Origin: Chloroflexota bacterium
GTDB taxonomy: Bacteria > Chloroflexota > Dehalococcoidia > Dehalococcoidales > JACQON01
Assembly: GCA_016202545.1 (NCBI GenBank)
Contig: JACQON010000012.1
Coordinates: forward strand, 1-64,000
Direction: 5' to 3'
Length of the DNA stretch: 64,000 nt
The notes under the pieces are model-generated. The model saw nothing but the letters and a program-made list of their open reading frames with translations. It ran no database searches and was not told the DNA's origin. This document shows positions 17,845-25,935 of this stretch, in pieces. Positions within the stretch are counted from its first letter, which is position 1, and every line of letters starts with the position of its first letter. A program made the position numbers and the translations under genes.

Positions 17845-18299
17845 CTGTCTACCTTATATCCTTCAAGGCTGACGATGCCTTTATCCAGACGCTTGATGGT
17901 GACCGTTATCCTCTGGATGCCGTCATCAGGGCTGCGCAGCGGCGCAGCGGTTACCAGGGCTGAGTAGCCGGAGTAGTCCTGGCCGCCGGGCAGGGGCGCC
18001 GGCGAATATCCCGCAGCCTCGTACACGTAGCTGGCCTTTTTGGCCCACTCCAGTTGACTCAGGGCCAGGCTCTCAGCGGTGGTACGTACATCGTTGGTGA
18101 CGGTAAGTTTAGCAAGGGTGGCCAGGCCGGTGAGGAAAGCGACCGCAATCATGCCCAGGACTGCCAGGGCTATCACCGTTTCGATGAGGGTCATCCCTGA
18201 CTCACGCCTGCGTGCCGTAACGCACTTCGGCGTGCAGGCACGGTGAGCAAGTCCCCGCAATACCTGGCCGACCCTGAACACTCGCATTCCCATCTCCAT
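17841..18299 (-). CDS. Prepilin-type protein, PilV-like, with an unusual leader
   Basis: A prepilin cleavage motif, ESG/MTLIETVIALAVLG, is present, with Glu at +5 and a hydrophobic helix after it. The open frame gives an unusually long leader of about 35 residues (ordinary leaders are 6-15). Part of the leader (RACTPKCVTARRRES) is coded by a palindromic block at about 18200-18245 that resembles a block inside the gene at 442-1155, so a small repeat may have been inserted into the leader. Later start codons are not obvious. The gene lies between pilC and the pilW-like gene. Confidence 0.75.
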   Translation of the reverse strand: MEMGMRVFRVGQVLRGLAHRACTPKCVTARRRESGMTLIETVIALAVLGMIAVAFLTGLATLAKLTVTNDVRTTAESLALSQLEWAKKASYVYEAAGYSPAPLPGGQDYSGYSALVTAAPLRSPDDGIQRITVTIKRLDKGIVSLEGYKVDR

Positions 18300-18328
18300 G
18301 TTCCTGACGGCTACCCCTGCTTCCCGGG

Positions 18329-19546
18329 CTAGAATCCCTGCCCGTACATAGAATACATGGCTGAAGTCAGGGTCCAGGCGATAAGCCCGATTACCAGTCC
18401 CATGGCTAACGTCATTGCTGGTTGAATCTGAGCGATGATGGAACGGGTCCTGTCTTCAGCTTCCGCCTCGTAGCCTCGAGACACCGCCAGTAAAGTGACA
18501 TCGAGTTTGCCGGTTTCCTCGCCGACCTTGACCAGTTGCACCATCATCGGCAGGAAGAGGCGGTTCTTCGCCATCGGCTGGGACAAGCCTTCACCCTTGA
18601 CCATGTCCTGATGGACGTCCATAAGTGCCTTCACCAGCGCTCTATTGGCGCCACCGTGGGTTACCAGGGGCATGGCTTCCGCCAGGGGCAGACCAGCCTG
18701 GAAAAGCAGGGACAGGCTCCGGCAGCAGCGTGCAAGTTCGCCCAGGTGATTTACCCGCCCCACCAGTGGCAGAGACAGAAGCAGCTTGTCCCACTTGTAT
18801 CTTCCTCCCGGAGTTCTAACATAAAGAAAAGCCAGGACGACGGCAACAACCAGCGCCAGCACAAGATAAATTCCATACTTTTGAATCTTGCCGGCGATGC
18901 CGATGGTTATCCTGGCAGGAGTTGGCAACTCAACGCCGAGCATGCTGTATAAATTGGCGAAGGCTGGCAAAACGAAGGTGGCCAGTATCGTTACTACCAC
19001 TATAGTTGCCAGTGACGTGATGACCGGCAACATAAGGGCGTTCTTGATGTTCTTGTTGGCGGTGGCTTCCTTTTCCATGTAATCAGCTATCTGCCTGAGC
19101 ACTGTCTCCAGATGGCCGCTCTGCTCACCGATGCCGACCAGCCGGCAATAAATCGGTGAGAAGACTCCCGTGTGCTTGCCCAGGGCCGCCGAGAGCTGGC
19201 TGCCATTGTGCAGGTCGGCGATGGCTTCTCCCAGGGCTCTTTTCAGGGTGCGGTTGGTCACCTGGTTCATCAGCAGCTCAAGGGCGGTGACGATGTTTAT
19301 CCCGGATTCCAGAAGCATGGCCAGCTCGCGGTAAAAAAGTATTATCTCCGTCGCTTTGGGCCGGAACAAGGCTGCCAGTAGTTTGTCCGGATTGAAAAAG
19401 GGGACAACCAGCTTGAGGCTGATTGCTCTGTAGCCAGCATAGCCCAGCAGCTCGCTGGCGGCGTCTTCGCCTGCCGCCGATAGCTTCCCTTTGACCACTC
19501 CTCCAGCCTCGTTATAGGCGACATATTGATAATAACTTTTCCCCAT
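18329..19546 (-). CDS. pilC: Type IV pilus inner-membrane platform protein PilC
   Basis: PilC is the polytopic platform that couples the assembly ATPase to pilin extraction. The 405-residue protein contains two repeats of the GspF/PilF domain, each with FYRELAMLLESGI-type and GLPLAEAM-type segments, and three large hydrophobic helices (about 170-195, 220-240, 375-400). Length is normal. It lies directly downstream of pilB and upstream of the minor pilin genes. Confidence 0.95.
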   Translation of the reverse strand: MGKSYYQYVAYNEAGGVVKGKLSAAGEDAASELLGYAGYRAISLKLVVPFFNPDKLLAALFRPKATEIILFYRELAMLLESGINIVTALELLMNQVTNRTLKRALGEAIADLHNGSQLSAALGKHTGVFSPIYCRLVGIGEQSGHLETVLRQIADYMEKEATANKNIKNALMLPVITSLATIVVVTILATFVLPAFANLYSMLGVELPTPARITIGIAGKIQKYGIYLVLALVVAVVLAFLYVRTPGGRYKWDKLLLSLPLVGRVNHLGELARCCRSLSLLFQAGLPLAEAMPLVTHGGANRALVKALMDVHQDMVKGEGLSQPMAKNRLFLPMMVQLVKVGEETGKLDVTLLAVSRGYEAEAEDRTRSIIAQIQPAMTLAMGLVIGLIAWTLTSAMYSMYGQGF

Positions 19547-19579
19547 TGTCTTTCCCCCTGGTGACCATGGATAAGCCGC

Positions 19580-21100
19580 CTAATCAGCGGTGTAGGCATT
19601 GCGCAGGACTTCAGACGGAGTGGTGATATCCGCTTTTACCTTCAGCATGCCGTCTTTAATCAGCGGCGTCATCCCCTCTTCAATGGCTTTGGCCCGCAGC
19701 TGGGTGGCAGTAGTACCTTTCAGCACCATCGTTCTTATATCATCGCTTATTCCCAGTATCTCAAAAATTCCGCTGCGCCCGCGGTAACCGGTATGAGCGC
19801 AGGACTTGCAGCCGCTGCCGTAAAGGAACTCACTTCGCTCCTCCCCGAGCTCCTCTTTGTAAGTTATCTGCTCCGGCAGAGGGGCGCTGGTGGGGCGGGC
19901 GCAATCGGGGCAAATCTGCCGCACCATCCGCTGCGACACCACGCCGATAAGCGCTGACGAAACCAGAAACGGCTCAATGCCCAGGTCAAGGAGCCGCAGG
20001 ACTACGCCTACGGCATCATTGGCATGTATCGAAGACAGCACCAGGTGCCCGGTAAGGGCCGCCTGAACGGCGATTTCCGCGGTCTCAGCGTCACGTATCT
20101 CACCGACCAGGATGACATTGGGGTCAAGGCGCAGTATGGACCGCAGTCCACTGGCAAAGGTCAGCTCGGCCCGGGTATTCACCTGAATCTGGCCGATGTT
20201 CTTGAACCGGTACTCCACCGGGTCTTCGATGGTGATGATGTTCCGGCCAACGCAGTCGAGGCAGTTGACTGAAGCGTAAAGGGTGGTGGTCTTGCCGGCG
20301 CCGGTGGGGCCGCTGATTAAAATCATGCCGTAGGGTACTTTGAGCATTTCCTCATATTTTGTCAGGCTCGCCGGGAGGAACCCCAGCTCTGATAGCGTCA
20401 TGATGGCCCTGGATTTATCCAGCAGCCGCAATGTTGCCATTTCGCCGTAGACCGTGGGCACGGTGCCCACGCGGATGTCTATCGACTTGTGCCCTTTTGT
20501 CTTAACCGAGAATTGGCCATCTTGAGGACGATGATGGTCAGCGATATTCATGCTGGCCAGAATCTTAATCCGTGAAATAAGCAGAGCGGCTGTGGCAAGA
20601 GGCAACGACAGCGTATCGTGAAGGACGCCGTCTATGCGGTAGCGCACACGCAGTTTATCTTCCTGCGTCTGGAGATGGATATCGGAGGCCCGGGCTTTTA
20701 CCGCCTCATCAATGATGAGTGCAAGGACTTGTGCTACCGGAGCTTCGGCGACGTTATCAAGCCTGAACCGGTCGTCAGCCTCCTCATCAGGCAGCTTGAT
20801 ATTAGAAATCTGCCTTTCTATTTCGTCATATGACTTGTAGTTGAAATCGATGGCTTCCAGGATTTCCTCGACGTTGGCCGCCTCAGTCTCTATGCGCATC
20901 TGGCTGTGAGTGCCTAAAGCTTCCAGTGCCAGGATATCGGCGGGGTTTGCCATGGCCACCCGCAGAACGTGCTCATTCACCCTCAGGGGTATCGCCAGGT
21001 ACTTCCTGGCCATCGCTTCAGGAATTAGCTGTAGGGCCTCTGCCTGGGGCAGATGCCTTTGCAGCCTGGCTCTGGGTGTTTCTAAAGGGAGGTCTGGCAT
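19580..21100 (-). CDS. pilB: Type IV pilus extension ATPase PilB
   Basis: PilB is the hexameric ATPase for pilus assembly. The 506-residue protein has an MshEN-type N-terminal domain, ASDIHLQ at about 138, Walker A GPTGAGKT at 264-271, Asp box ITIEDPVEYR, LVGEIRDAETAEIA, and a C-terminal zinc site with CPDC and CKSC. It is the first gene of the pilus cluster. Upstream, 21101-21270 shows no gene. No major pilin gene is found in the cluster, so the main pilin must be coded elsewhere or one of the minor pilins serves. Confidence 0.95.
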   Translation of the reverse strand: MPDLPLETPRARLQRHLPQAEALQLIPEAMARKYLAIPLRVNEHVLRVAMANPADILALEALGTHSQMRIETEAANVEEILEAIDFNYKSYDEIERQISNIKLPDEEADDRFRLDNVAEAPVAQVLALIIDEAVKARASDIHLQTQEDKLRVRYRIDGVLHDTLSLPLATAALLISRIKILASMNIADHHRPQDGQFSVKTKGHKSIDIRVGTVPTVYGEMATLRLLDKSRAIMTLSELGFLPASLTKYEEMLKVPYGMILISGPTGAGKTTTLYASVNCLDCVGRNIITIEDPVEYRFKNIGQIQVNTRAELTFASGLRSILRLDPNVILVGEIRDAETAEIAVQAALTGHLVLSSIHANDAVGVVLRLLDLGIEPFLVSSALIGVVSQRMVRQICPDCARPTSAPLPEQITYKEELGEERSEFLYGSGCKSCAHTGYRGRSGIFEILGISDDIRTMVLKGTTATQLRAKAIEEGMTPLIKDGMLKVKADITTPSEVLRNAYTAD

Positions 21101-21270
21101 CCCTGGCTCCGTCCTTTGTGCCTGAATCCTTTGCAGGAAGTATCTTACCCATATCTGGCCTCGGTTACAATAGCTCTTTGGTCATAGGAGAAAAGAGGGG
21201 ACGCCGGAAGTCATTCAGGCAGGATAGTGCCATGAGAGCGTTTAGCAACCCTAAAAAGAGCCATCATCGT

Positions 21271-21354
21271 GTCATATGCGAGCGTAGCGAAGCAATCTCC
21301 CGCTATGCACAGAGCATCCTTGAAGATTGCTTCGGGCTTCGCCCTCGCAATGAC
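21271..21354. repeat. CATTGCGAG-family palindromic repeat, compact copy
   Basis: Ends are GTCATATGCGAG and CTCGCAATGAC in inverted orientation, with inner GAAGCAATCT and AGATTGCTTC boxes and a GGGCTTCGCCC palindrome. Total length is 84 bases. The right flank (GGTAAACAATCTCC) is also shared in inverse with the flank of the copy at 2609, so the unit may be longer. It occupies the 380-base gap between pilB and the histidine kinase, in which I see no gene. Confidence 0.7.
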
Positions 21355-21387
21355 CAGCGTTGGTAAACAATCTCCGTCCCATCTCCA

Positions 21388-21416
21388 TTGACGGCGAGGC
21401 AAACATCCACTATACT
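21388..21416 (+). promoter_or_regulatory. Promoter of the two-component pair
   Basis: TTGACG and TATACT are separated by 17 bases, about 65 bases upstream of the histidine kinase start. Confidence 0.55.
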
Positions 21417-21481
21417 TGCCATAAGCAGTTGGCCGGAGGCCAGACGGCATAGCATCAAATTAAGCGACGAGAATGTAAAAG

Positions 21482-22657
21482 ATGCAGACCAGGTACGAGA
21501 AGGGTGCTCACCAATTTCTCTCCGGCTACCGTTTCTTGTCCTACGCTCTGGCGGTGATGTTCATACAGGTTACCCCCGCCTTGAGTGCCCCCAGGATGTC
21601 TGGCCTTCAAATATATGTCATCATCGGCGCGCTCGGCGTCTACAGCATGTTGAAGGTTTTCTCTCCCCTCCGGTGGCGCGAGAGGAGCCCGGTAACTTAC
21701 TTTATCCTGGCTGGCGACTTTGTGCTTTGTATTCTCCTGGTCGTGTTCACCAACGGGCTAAACAGCAGCTTCTTGCTCTATTCCCTGACGCCTATTATGA
21801 CTTCGGCCCTTCTTTTTGAAGAGAAGGTCTCCTTCTCCCTGGCCGCTACTGCCTCTGTTTCTCTGTCCATGACCCACATAGTGCTGAGCCAGTTCAGCAC
21901 CAGGTTCCCCTCGATTATGCAGGGATATAATCTTACCCTGCTGATGATATACAGTCTTTTCTGCTTTGTCGCTGCCCACGTGCCTTACCGGATTAACCTG
22001 AATATCCGCCGGCGCATAGAGCGGGATGCCATTATTGAGGAACGCCGCAGGATTGGACGGGAAATACATGATGGCGTGGCGCAATCGCTGAGCTACCTCA
22101 ACATGAAAACGAAGCTGGTGCGCAACTGGCTTTCTTCTCAGAACGTTGGGCAGGCGCTCGACGAGCTTAATGATATTCAGATAACGGTGCAGGACACTTA
22201 TGAGGATATCAGGGAGTCCATTGACCAACTAAGTGCCGGGGAGAGGACTTTGCCCTTGATACCGGCGCTGGCGGACTATGTCAGGAAATTCCGCCTGCAG
22301 AGCGATATCAAGGTGCAATTTAATGCGCATAAAGTCTTTCTCCAGCTTTCGCCGGTGGCTGAGCTGCAGTTGCTGCGCATCGCCCAGGAGGCGCTGACCA
22401 ACGCCAGGCGGCATGCGCGGGCTACTGAAATAGACGTCAGTCTGGAGAATACCAAAGACGTCATAGAGATGATAGTCAAGGACAACGGGCGGGGTTTTTC
22501 TCTCCAGGACCTGGAGCAGTCTCCCCCCAGCTACCACGGATTGAAGATAATGAAAGAGAGGACGGAGGGGATGGGTGGTATCCTGGCCATCGTTACTGCG
22601 CCGGGGGAGGGCACGGAAATAAGAGTCAGTATTCCTACCCAAAAAGTGAGGTTATGA
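21482..22657 (+). CDS. Membrane sensor histidine kinase, NarL/DesK type
   Basis: The 391-residue kinase has about six membrane helices in residues 15-170, with hardly any extracytoplasmic domain, so it may sense the membrane or an intramembrane signal. Then follows a HisKA_3 dimerisation domain with the phospho-acceptor His in GREIHDGVAQSLSYL, and a HATPase domain with QEALTNARRHARA (N box) and DNGRGF (G1 box). The response regulator gene begins one base after its stop, so they form a pair. The signal and target genes are unknown. Confidence 0.9.
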   Translation: MQTRYEKGAHQFLSGYRFLSYALAVMFIQVTPALSAPRMSGLQIYVIIGALGVYSMLKVFSPLRWRERSPVTYFILAGDFVLCILLVVFTNGLNSSFLLYSLTPIMTSALLFEEKVSFSLAATASVSLSMTHIVLSQFSTRFPSIMQGYNLTLLMIYSLFCFVAAHVPYRINLNIRRRIERDAIIEERRRIGREIHDGVAQSLSYLNMKTKLVRNWLSSQNVGQALDELNDIQITVQDTYEDIRESIDQLSAGERTLPLIPALADYVRKFRLQSDIKVQFNAHKVFLQLSPVAELQLLRIAQEALTNARRHARATEIDVSLENTKDVIEMIVKDNGRGFSLQDLEQSPPSYHGLKIMKERTEGMGGILAIVTAPGEGTEIRVSIPTQKVRL

Positions 22658-22658
22658 A

Positions 22659-23312
22659 ATGGAGCCGGTGAAAGTGCTGGTGGTGGATGACCACCCTTTA
22701 TTCCGCCGCGGCATTGCCGCGGTGCTGGCCAGCCAGGAGGGCGTGAAGATAGTGGGGGAAGCATCTGATGGAGCGGAGGCGGTAAAAAAGGCGGTCGAGC
22801 TTGCGCCTGACGTGGTGCTGATGGACCTGAATATGCCCCGCTTTACCGGGCTGGAAGCCACGCAGGTGCTCCAGACGAAAATGCCTCAGCTTAATATCCT
22901 GGTGCTGACGATTTCCGAGAACGAAGCTGACCTCTTTGCCGCCATGAAATTTGGGGCTAAAGGTTATCTCCTCAAGGACACCCAGCCTGAAGAGCTGCTT
23001 CATGGCATTTTTCATATCGCCCAGGGTGGGGTAATAGTCTCACCAGTGATGGCAACAAAGCTACTCGCTGAGTTCAAAGAGCTTGAAGCCAATGTGAAGC
23101 AGGCGGTCGCTCCGGCTGAGGCTGTATTGAGCCCGCGGGAAGGGGAGGTGCTGCAACTGGTGGCTCAGGGAGCAACCAATAAGGACATCGCTTTTGCTCT
23201 TTTTATCTCCGAAAACACGGTGAAGACGCATCTGCGTAATATCATGGACAAACTGCACCTGGCCAACCGGAGTGAAGCGGCGGCCTACGCGGTTAAAAAG
23301 GGGCTTGCCTGA
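22659..23312 (+). CDS. Response regulator, NarL/FixJ family
   Basis: The 217-residue protein has a receiver domain with VVDDHPLFRRG, the phospho-acceptor Asp in DVVLMDLNMP (about residue 54), and Lys in GYLLKDT. A LuxR-type helix-turn-helix follows (LSPREGEVLQLVAQGATNKD and ENTVKTHLRNIMDKL). It should be phosphorylated by the upstream kinase and bind DNA as a dimer. No adjacent operator could be assigned. Confidence 0.93.
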   Translation: MEPVKVLVVDDHPLFRRGIAAVLASQEGVKIVGEASDGAEAVKKAVELAPDVVLMDLNMPRFTGLEATQVLQTKMPQLNILVLTISENEADLFAAMKFGAKGYLLKDTQPEELLHGIFHIAQGGVIVSPVMATKLLAEFKELEANVKQAVAPAEAVLSPREGEVLQLVAQGATNKDIAFALFISENTVKTHLRNIMDKLHLANRSEAAAYAVKKGLA

Positions 23313-23332
23313 CCTCCGGTAACCCGGTGTGG

Positions 23333-24070
23333 CTACCCTCCACGCTGTCTGAAGGCTTCATACATGACGACGGCGGCCGCCACCGAGGCGTTGAGCGAGG
23401 CAATCCTTCCCTTCATGGGAATAAATGCTCTTAAATCGCATTTCTTTTTGACCAGGTCTGATATTCCTTTCCCCTCGCTGCCGATGACTACCGCCGTAGG
23501 CTGCCTGAAATCCACCCCGGTGTACGGCGATTCACCGCCCGTGTCTATGCCGATAACCCAGACGCCGTTTTTCTTCAGCGTTTCCAGTGCCCGGGAAATA
23601 TTTATTACCCTCGCCACCGGAACATACTCCACCGCGCCAGCCGATGCCTTGGCCACGGCGGGAGTAAGGCCCACCGCCCGCCTCTCCCGCACGACGACTC
23701 CATGAACGCCGGTTGCCTCGGCAGTCCTTAAGATTGCGCCCAGATTGTGCGGGTCCTGGATGCCATCCAGGATACAATATAGCGGAGTCTCATTTTTCTG
23801 TCTCGAGATAGCAAGAAGGTCGTCCAGGTTGGCGTATTCCCTGGCGGCTGCGTAGGCAATTACTCCCTGGCTGGCGCCGGTTGCGCTCTGGCAGTCGATG
23901 ACATGCCTGTCCACGTACTCAACCGGAATAGCCCTGGCCCTGGCCAGGCGCAATATTTCATCCACCGCGCCGTGGCCCTTTACGTCCCGCATGAGCAGTA
24001 TTTTGTTTATGGGACGTCCTGCCTTGAGTGCTTCGATTACCGGATTTCTGCCTTCAATGATTTGCGCCAT
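23333..24070 (-). CDS. rlmB: 23S rRNA (guanosine-2'-O-)-methyltransferase RlmB family
   Basis: This is a SpoU/TrmH-type 2'-O-ribose methyltransferase with the knotted SAM-binding fold. The 245-residue protein has an N-terminal RNA-binding substrate domain (EGRNPVIEALKAGRPINKILL), motif 1 LDGIQDPHNLGAILRTAEATG, and motifs 2 and 3 IGSEGKGISDL and IPMKGRIASLNASVAAAV. Length fits RlmB, although other TrmH relatives with the same motifs cannot be excluded. It is convergent with the response regulator gene. The 161-base gap to the MFS gene shows no feature. Confidence 0.88.
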   Translation of the reverse strand: MAQIIEGRNPVIEALKAGRPINKILLMRDVKGHGAVDEILRLARARAIPVEYVDRHVIDCQSATGASQGVIAYAAAREYANLDDLLAISRQKNETPLYCILDGIQDPHNLGAILRTAEATGVHGVVVRERRAVGLTPAVAKASAGAVEYVPVARVINISRALETLKKNGVWVIGIDTGGESPYTGVDFRQPTAVVIGSEGKGISDLVKKKCDLRAFIPMKGRIASLNASVAAAVVMYEAFRQRGG

Positions 24071-24231
24071 TATCTGCTTTAGCCCTCTTGGGAGATATTA
24101 GAGGTATTATGGGGAGCGGTCAACCCGCCTCTTGTGCCGGCCAGAAATGACAGCCGGGAATTCAGGGATGATGTCGAGAGTTGCCACTACTCCTGCCGGA
24201 AAGGCGACAGCCATAACGGCCCTGCCCATAG

Positions 24232-25641
24232 CTAGGTTGTGCTCCTGCTTTGTTCAGCCGCGGCGGCTACCTCGGTGGACTCCATGAGGCGCTCTGGCAT
24301 GGTAAAAATTGCCAGGATGGAGAGGAGCATGATAATCCCGAAGAAAACGAAGGTCAGGTAGAAGGCGCGGGCCATGCTTTCGCCGCTGTGCAGGAGCAGG
24401 GTAGCGATGGTGATGCTCAGAGCGCCTCCCATCTGGCGGAACATCCCTCTCAGCCCGGTAATGGTGGCCACCCTGTCCGGCATAAGGGCGATGCAGGCGT
24501 TATTAGCCGCCGGCACGGAAACGCCGGAGCCGATGCCGGAGACCAGCATGATAATCAGGAGTACCATGGTGGCACTTAAGTCCAGCCCCAAAATGCTCAC
24601 TCCCGTCAACTTCTGGGAAAGCGAAAAAAGGCTGACCACAATGATAACCGTGCCTATCAGCATCGGCCACCGGTATCCCCATCTCACCAGGTATATGCTG
24701 GTGACCGCTGAAGCCAGCGTCATGCCAATTGACCTGGGCGTCAAAAGAAGTCCGCTCTGGAAGATTGTCATTCCGTAAACAGAAACGGCGTAGAGAGGCA
24801 TCAGTGAGAAAATACCGAAAGCACAGGCGCCGTAAATCAAATTGTAGATATTAGCCCCCAGGAATGGCCGGCTCTGTATAAGCTCAAGGTCAACTATGGG
24901 GTCCGCGGCAGTCCGTTCCCAGCGCACAAAGGCGATGAGAAGGATGATGCTGACGAATGCGAGCACGCCCACAGAGGTATATGACACCGCTGATTCGCCG
25001 TTGCCGAGCTTGGCCAGCGCTAACATAAGCGCAGAAAGGGAGCCTGCCAGCAGGCCGGCGCCGACGAAGTCAATCCGGCGGCTTCCGTTACCGCTGCCAG
25101 CCCGCAGAATTTGCCTGGCCAGGATAAGCACCACAATGCCTAAGGGAACGTTGAACCAGAAGACTGATTGCCAGCCCCAAGACGCCACCATCCAGCCGCC
25201 GAGGTTCGGCCCTACTATGGCTCCGATGGGGTGGATGCTGGCGAAAAGCCCTATGGCCCGCTCCCTCATCTCCGGGAACTCATCGCTGACGATTCCGCTA
25301 GCCGCTGGCAGAAAGCCGCCCCCGCCAATGCCCTGGACGACCCTGAAAATTATCAGCAGAGTGGCATTGGGGGCTATGGCACATAGTACGGAGCCGACGG
25401 TAAAGAAAAGGGTGGACATCATGAAGATGCGTTTCCGGCCAAAGGTCTCGCTCATTTTGGCGGCTATGGGCATAGTGATAACCGCTACCAGTTGGTATAT
25501 GCTGAGCACCCATCCAACCACAAGCACCGATGCATCCAGTTCGGAGATTATAGCTGGAAAGGCGACCGATACCGTCGTGGCGCTGATGGAAGCCAGGAAC
25601 AATACGAGGCCGACTACAGAGAAAATGAGGTATCTGCGCAT
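24232..25641 (-). CDS. MFS drug exporter, EmrB/QacA (DHA2) family
   Basis: The protein is about 469 residues with 14 predicted membrane helices. The DHA2 features are visible: GWVLSIYQL in helix 2, motif A-like KMSETFGRKRIF after it, and a helix 5 motif-C-like segment (IGAIVGPNLGGWM). The likely role is proton-driven efflux of hydrophobic compounds; the substrate is unknown. I chose the ATG at 25641 (MRRYLIF) because the longer reading would overlap the next gene and a TATAAT lies 16 bases upstream. No good Shine-Dalgarno is seen. Confidence 0.88.
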   Translation of the reverse strand: MRRYLIFSVVGLVLFLASISATTVSVAFPAIISELDASVLVVGWVLSIYQLVAVITMPIAAKMSETFGRKRIFMMSTLFFTVGSVLCAIAPNATLLIIFRVVQGIGGGGFLPAASGIVSDEFPEMRERAIGLFASIHPIGAIVGPNLGGWMVASWGWQSVFWFNVPLGIVVLILARQILRAGSGNGSRRIDFVGAGLLAGSLSALMLALAKLGNGESAVSYTSVGVLAFVSIILLIAFVRWERTAADPIVDLELIQSRPFLGANIYNLIYGACAFGIFSLMPLYAVSVYGMTIFQSGLLLTPRSIGMTLASAVTSIYLVRWGYRWPMLIGTVIIVVSLFSLSQKLTGVSILGLDLSATMVLLIIMLVSGIGSGVSVPAANNACIALMPDRVATITGLRGMFRQMGGALSITIATLLLHSGESMARAFYLTFVFFGIIMLLSILAIFTMPERLMESTEVAAAAEQSRSTT

Positions 25642-25657
25642 GTTTGGGCTAGCTTTT

Positions 25658-25663
25658 ATTATA
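25658..25663 (-). promoter_or_regulatory. Putative -10 box for the MFS gene
   Basis: TATAAT on the minus strand, 16 bases before the chosen start codon. No good -35 box is seen at the right distance, so this is only a weak promoter call. Confidence 0.35.
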
Positions 25664-25706
25664 CCATGCGGCGGCCCTGGAGGGCTAAAGCAGGCTTGCG
25701 CTGAAG

Positions 25707-25922
25707 CTACTTCCCGAATAGCCGCTTCCACCACGGCGGCTTTTCGTCCAGGCCTCTCACGATGAAGGAGTGCTCGCAGCGCCCGCAGCGCCAGGTCTTG
25801 TAGTGCTGGTTATAGTAGGTCTCGGAGCTACCACACTGGGGGCAGGTTGTCCTTATCTTCTTGGCAGTCCTCTTGTCCATGCGCTTCCAGTAATCGTCGT
25901 GCCACTGAGGCCTGATTGGCAT
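25707..25922 (-). CDS. Small zinc-ribbon protein
   Basis: A 71-residue protein with two Cys pairs, CPQC at about 27-30 and CGRC at about 46-49, spaced as in a zinc ribbon, flanked by basic residues and a Trp-rich C terminus (PPWWKRLFGK). No function was recognised; such ribbons often bind nucleic acid or protein. It lies 13 bases after the uvrC stop and is probably co-transcribed with it. Confidence 0.7.
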   Translation of the reverse strand: MPIRPQWHDDYWKRMDKRTAKKIRTTCPQCGSSETYYNQHYKTWRCGRCEHSFIVRGLDEKPPWWKRLFGK

Positions 25923-25935
25923 TATCTTCTCCTTA

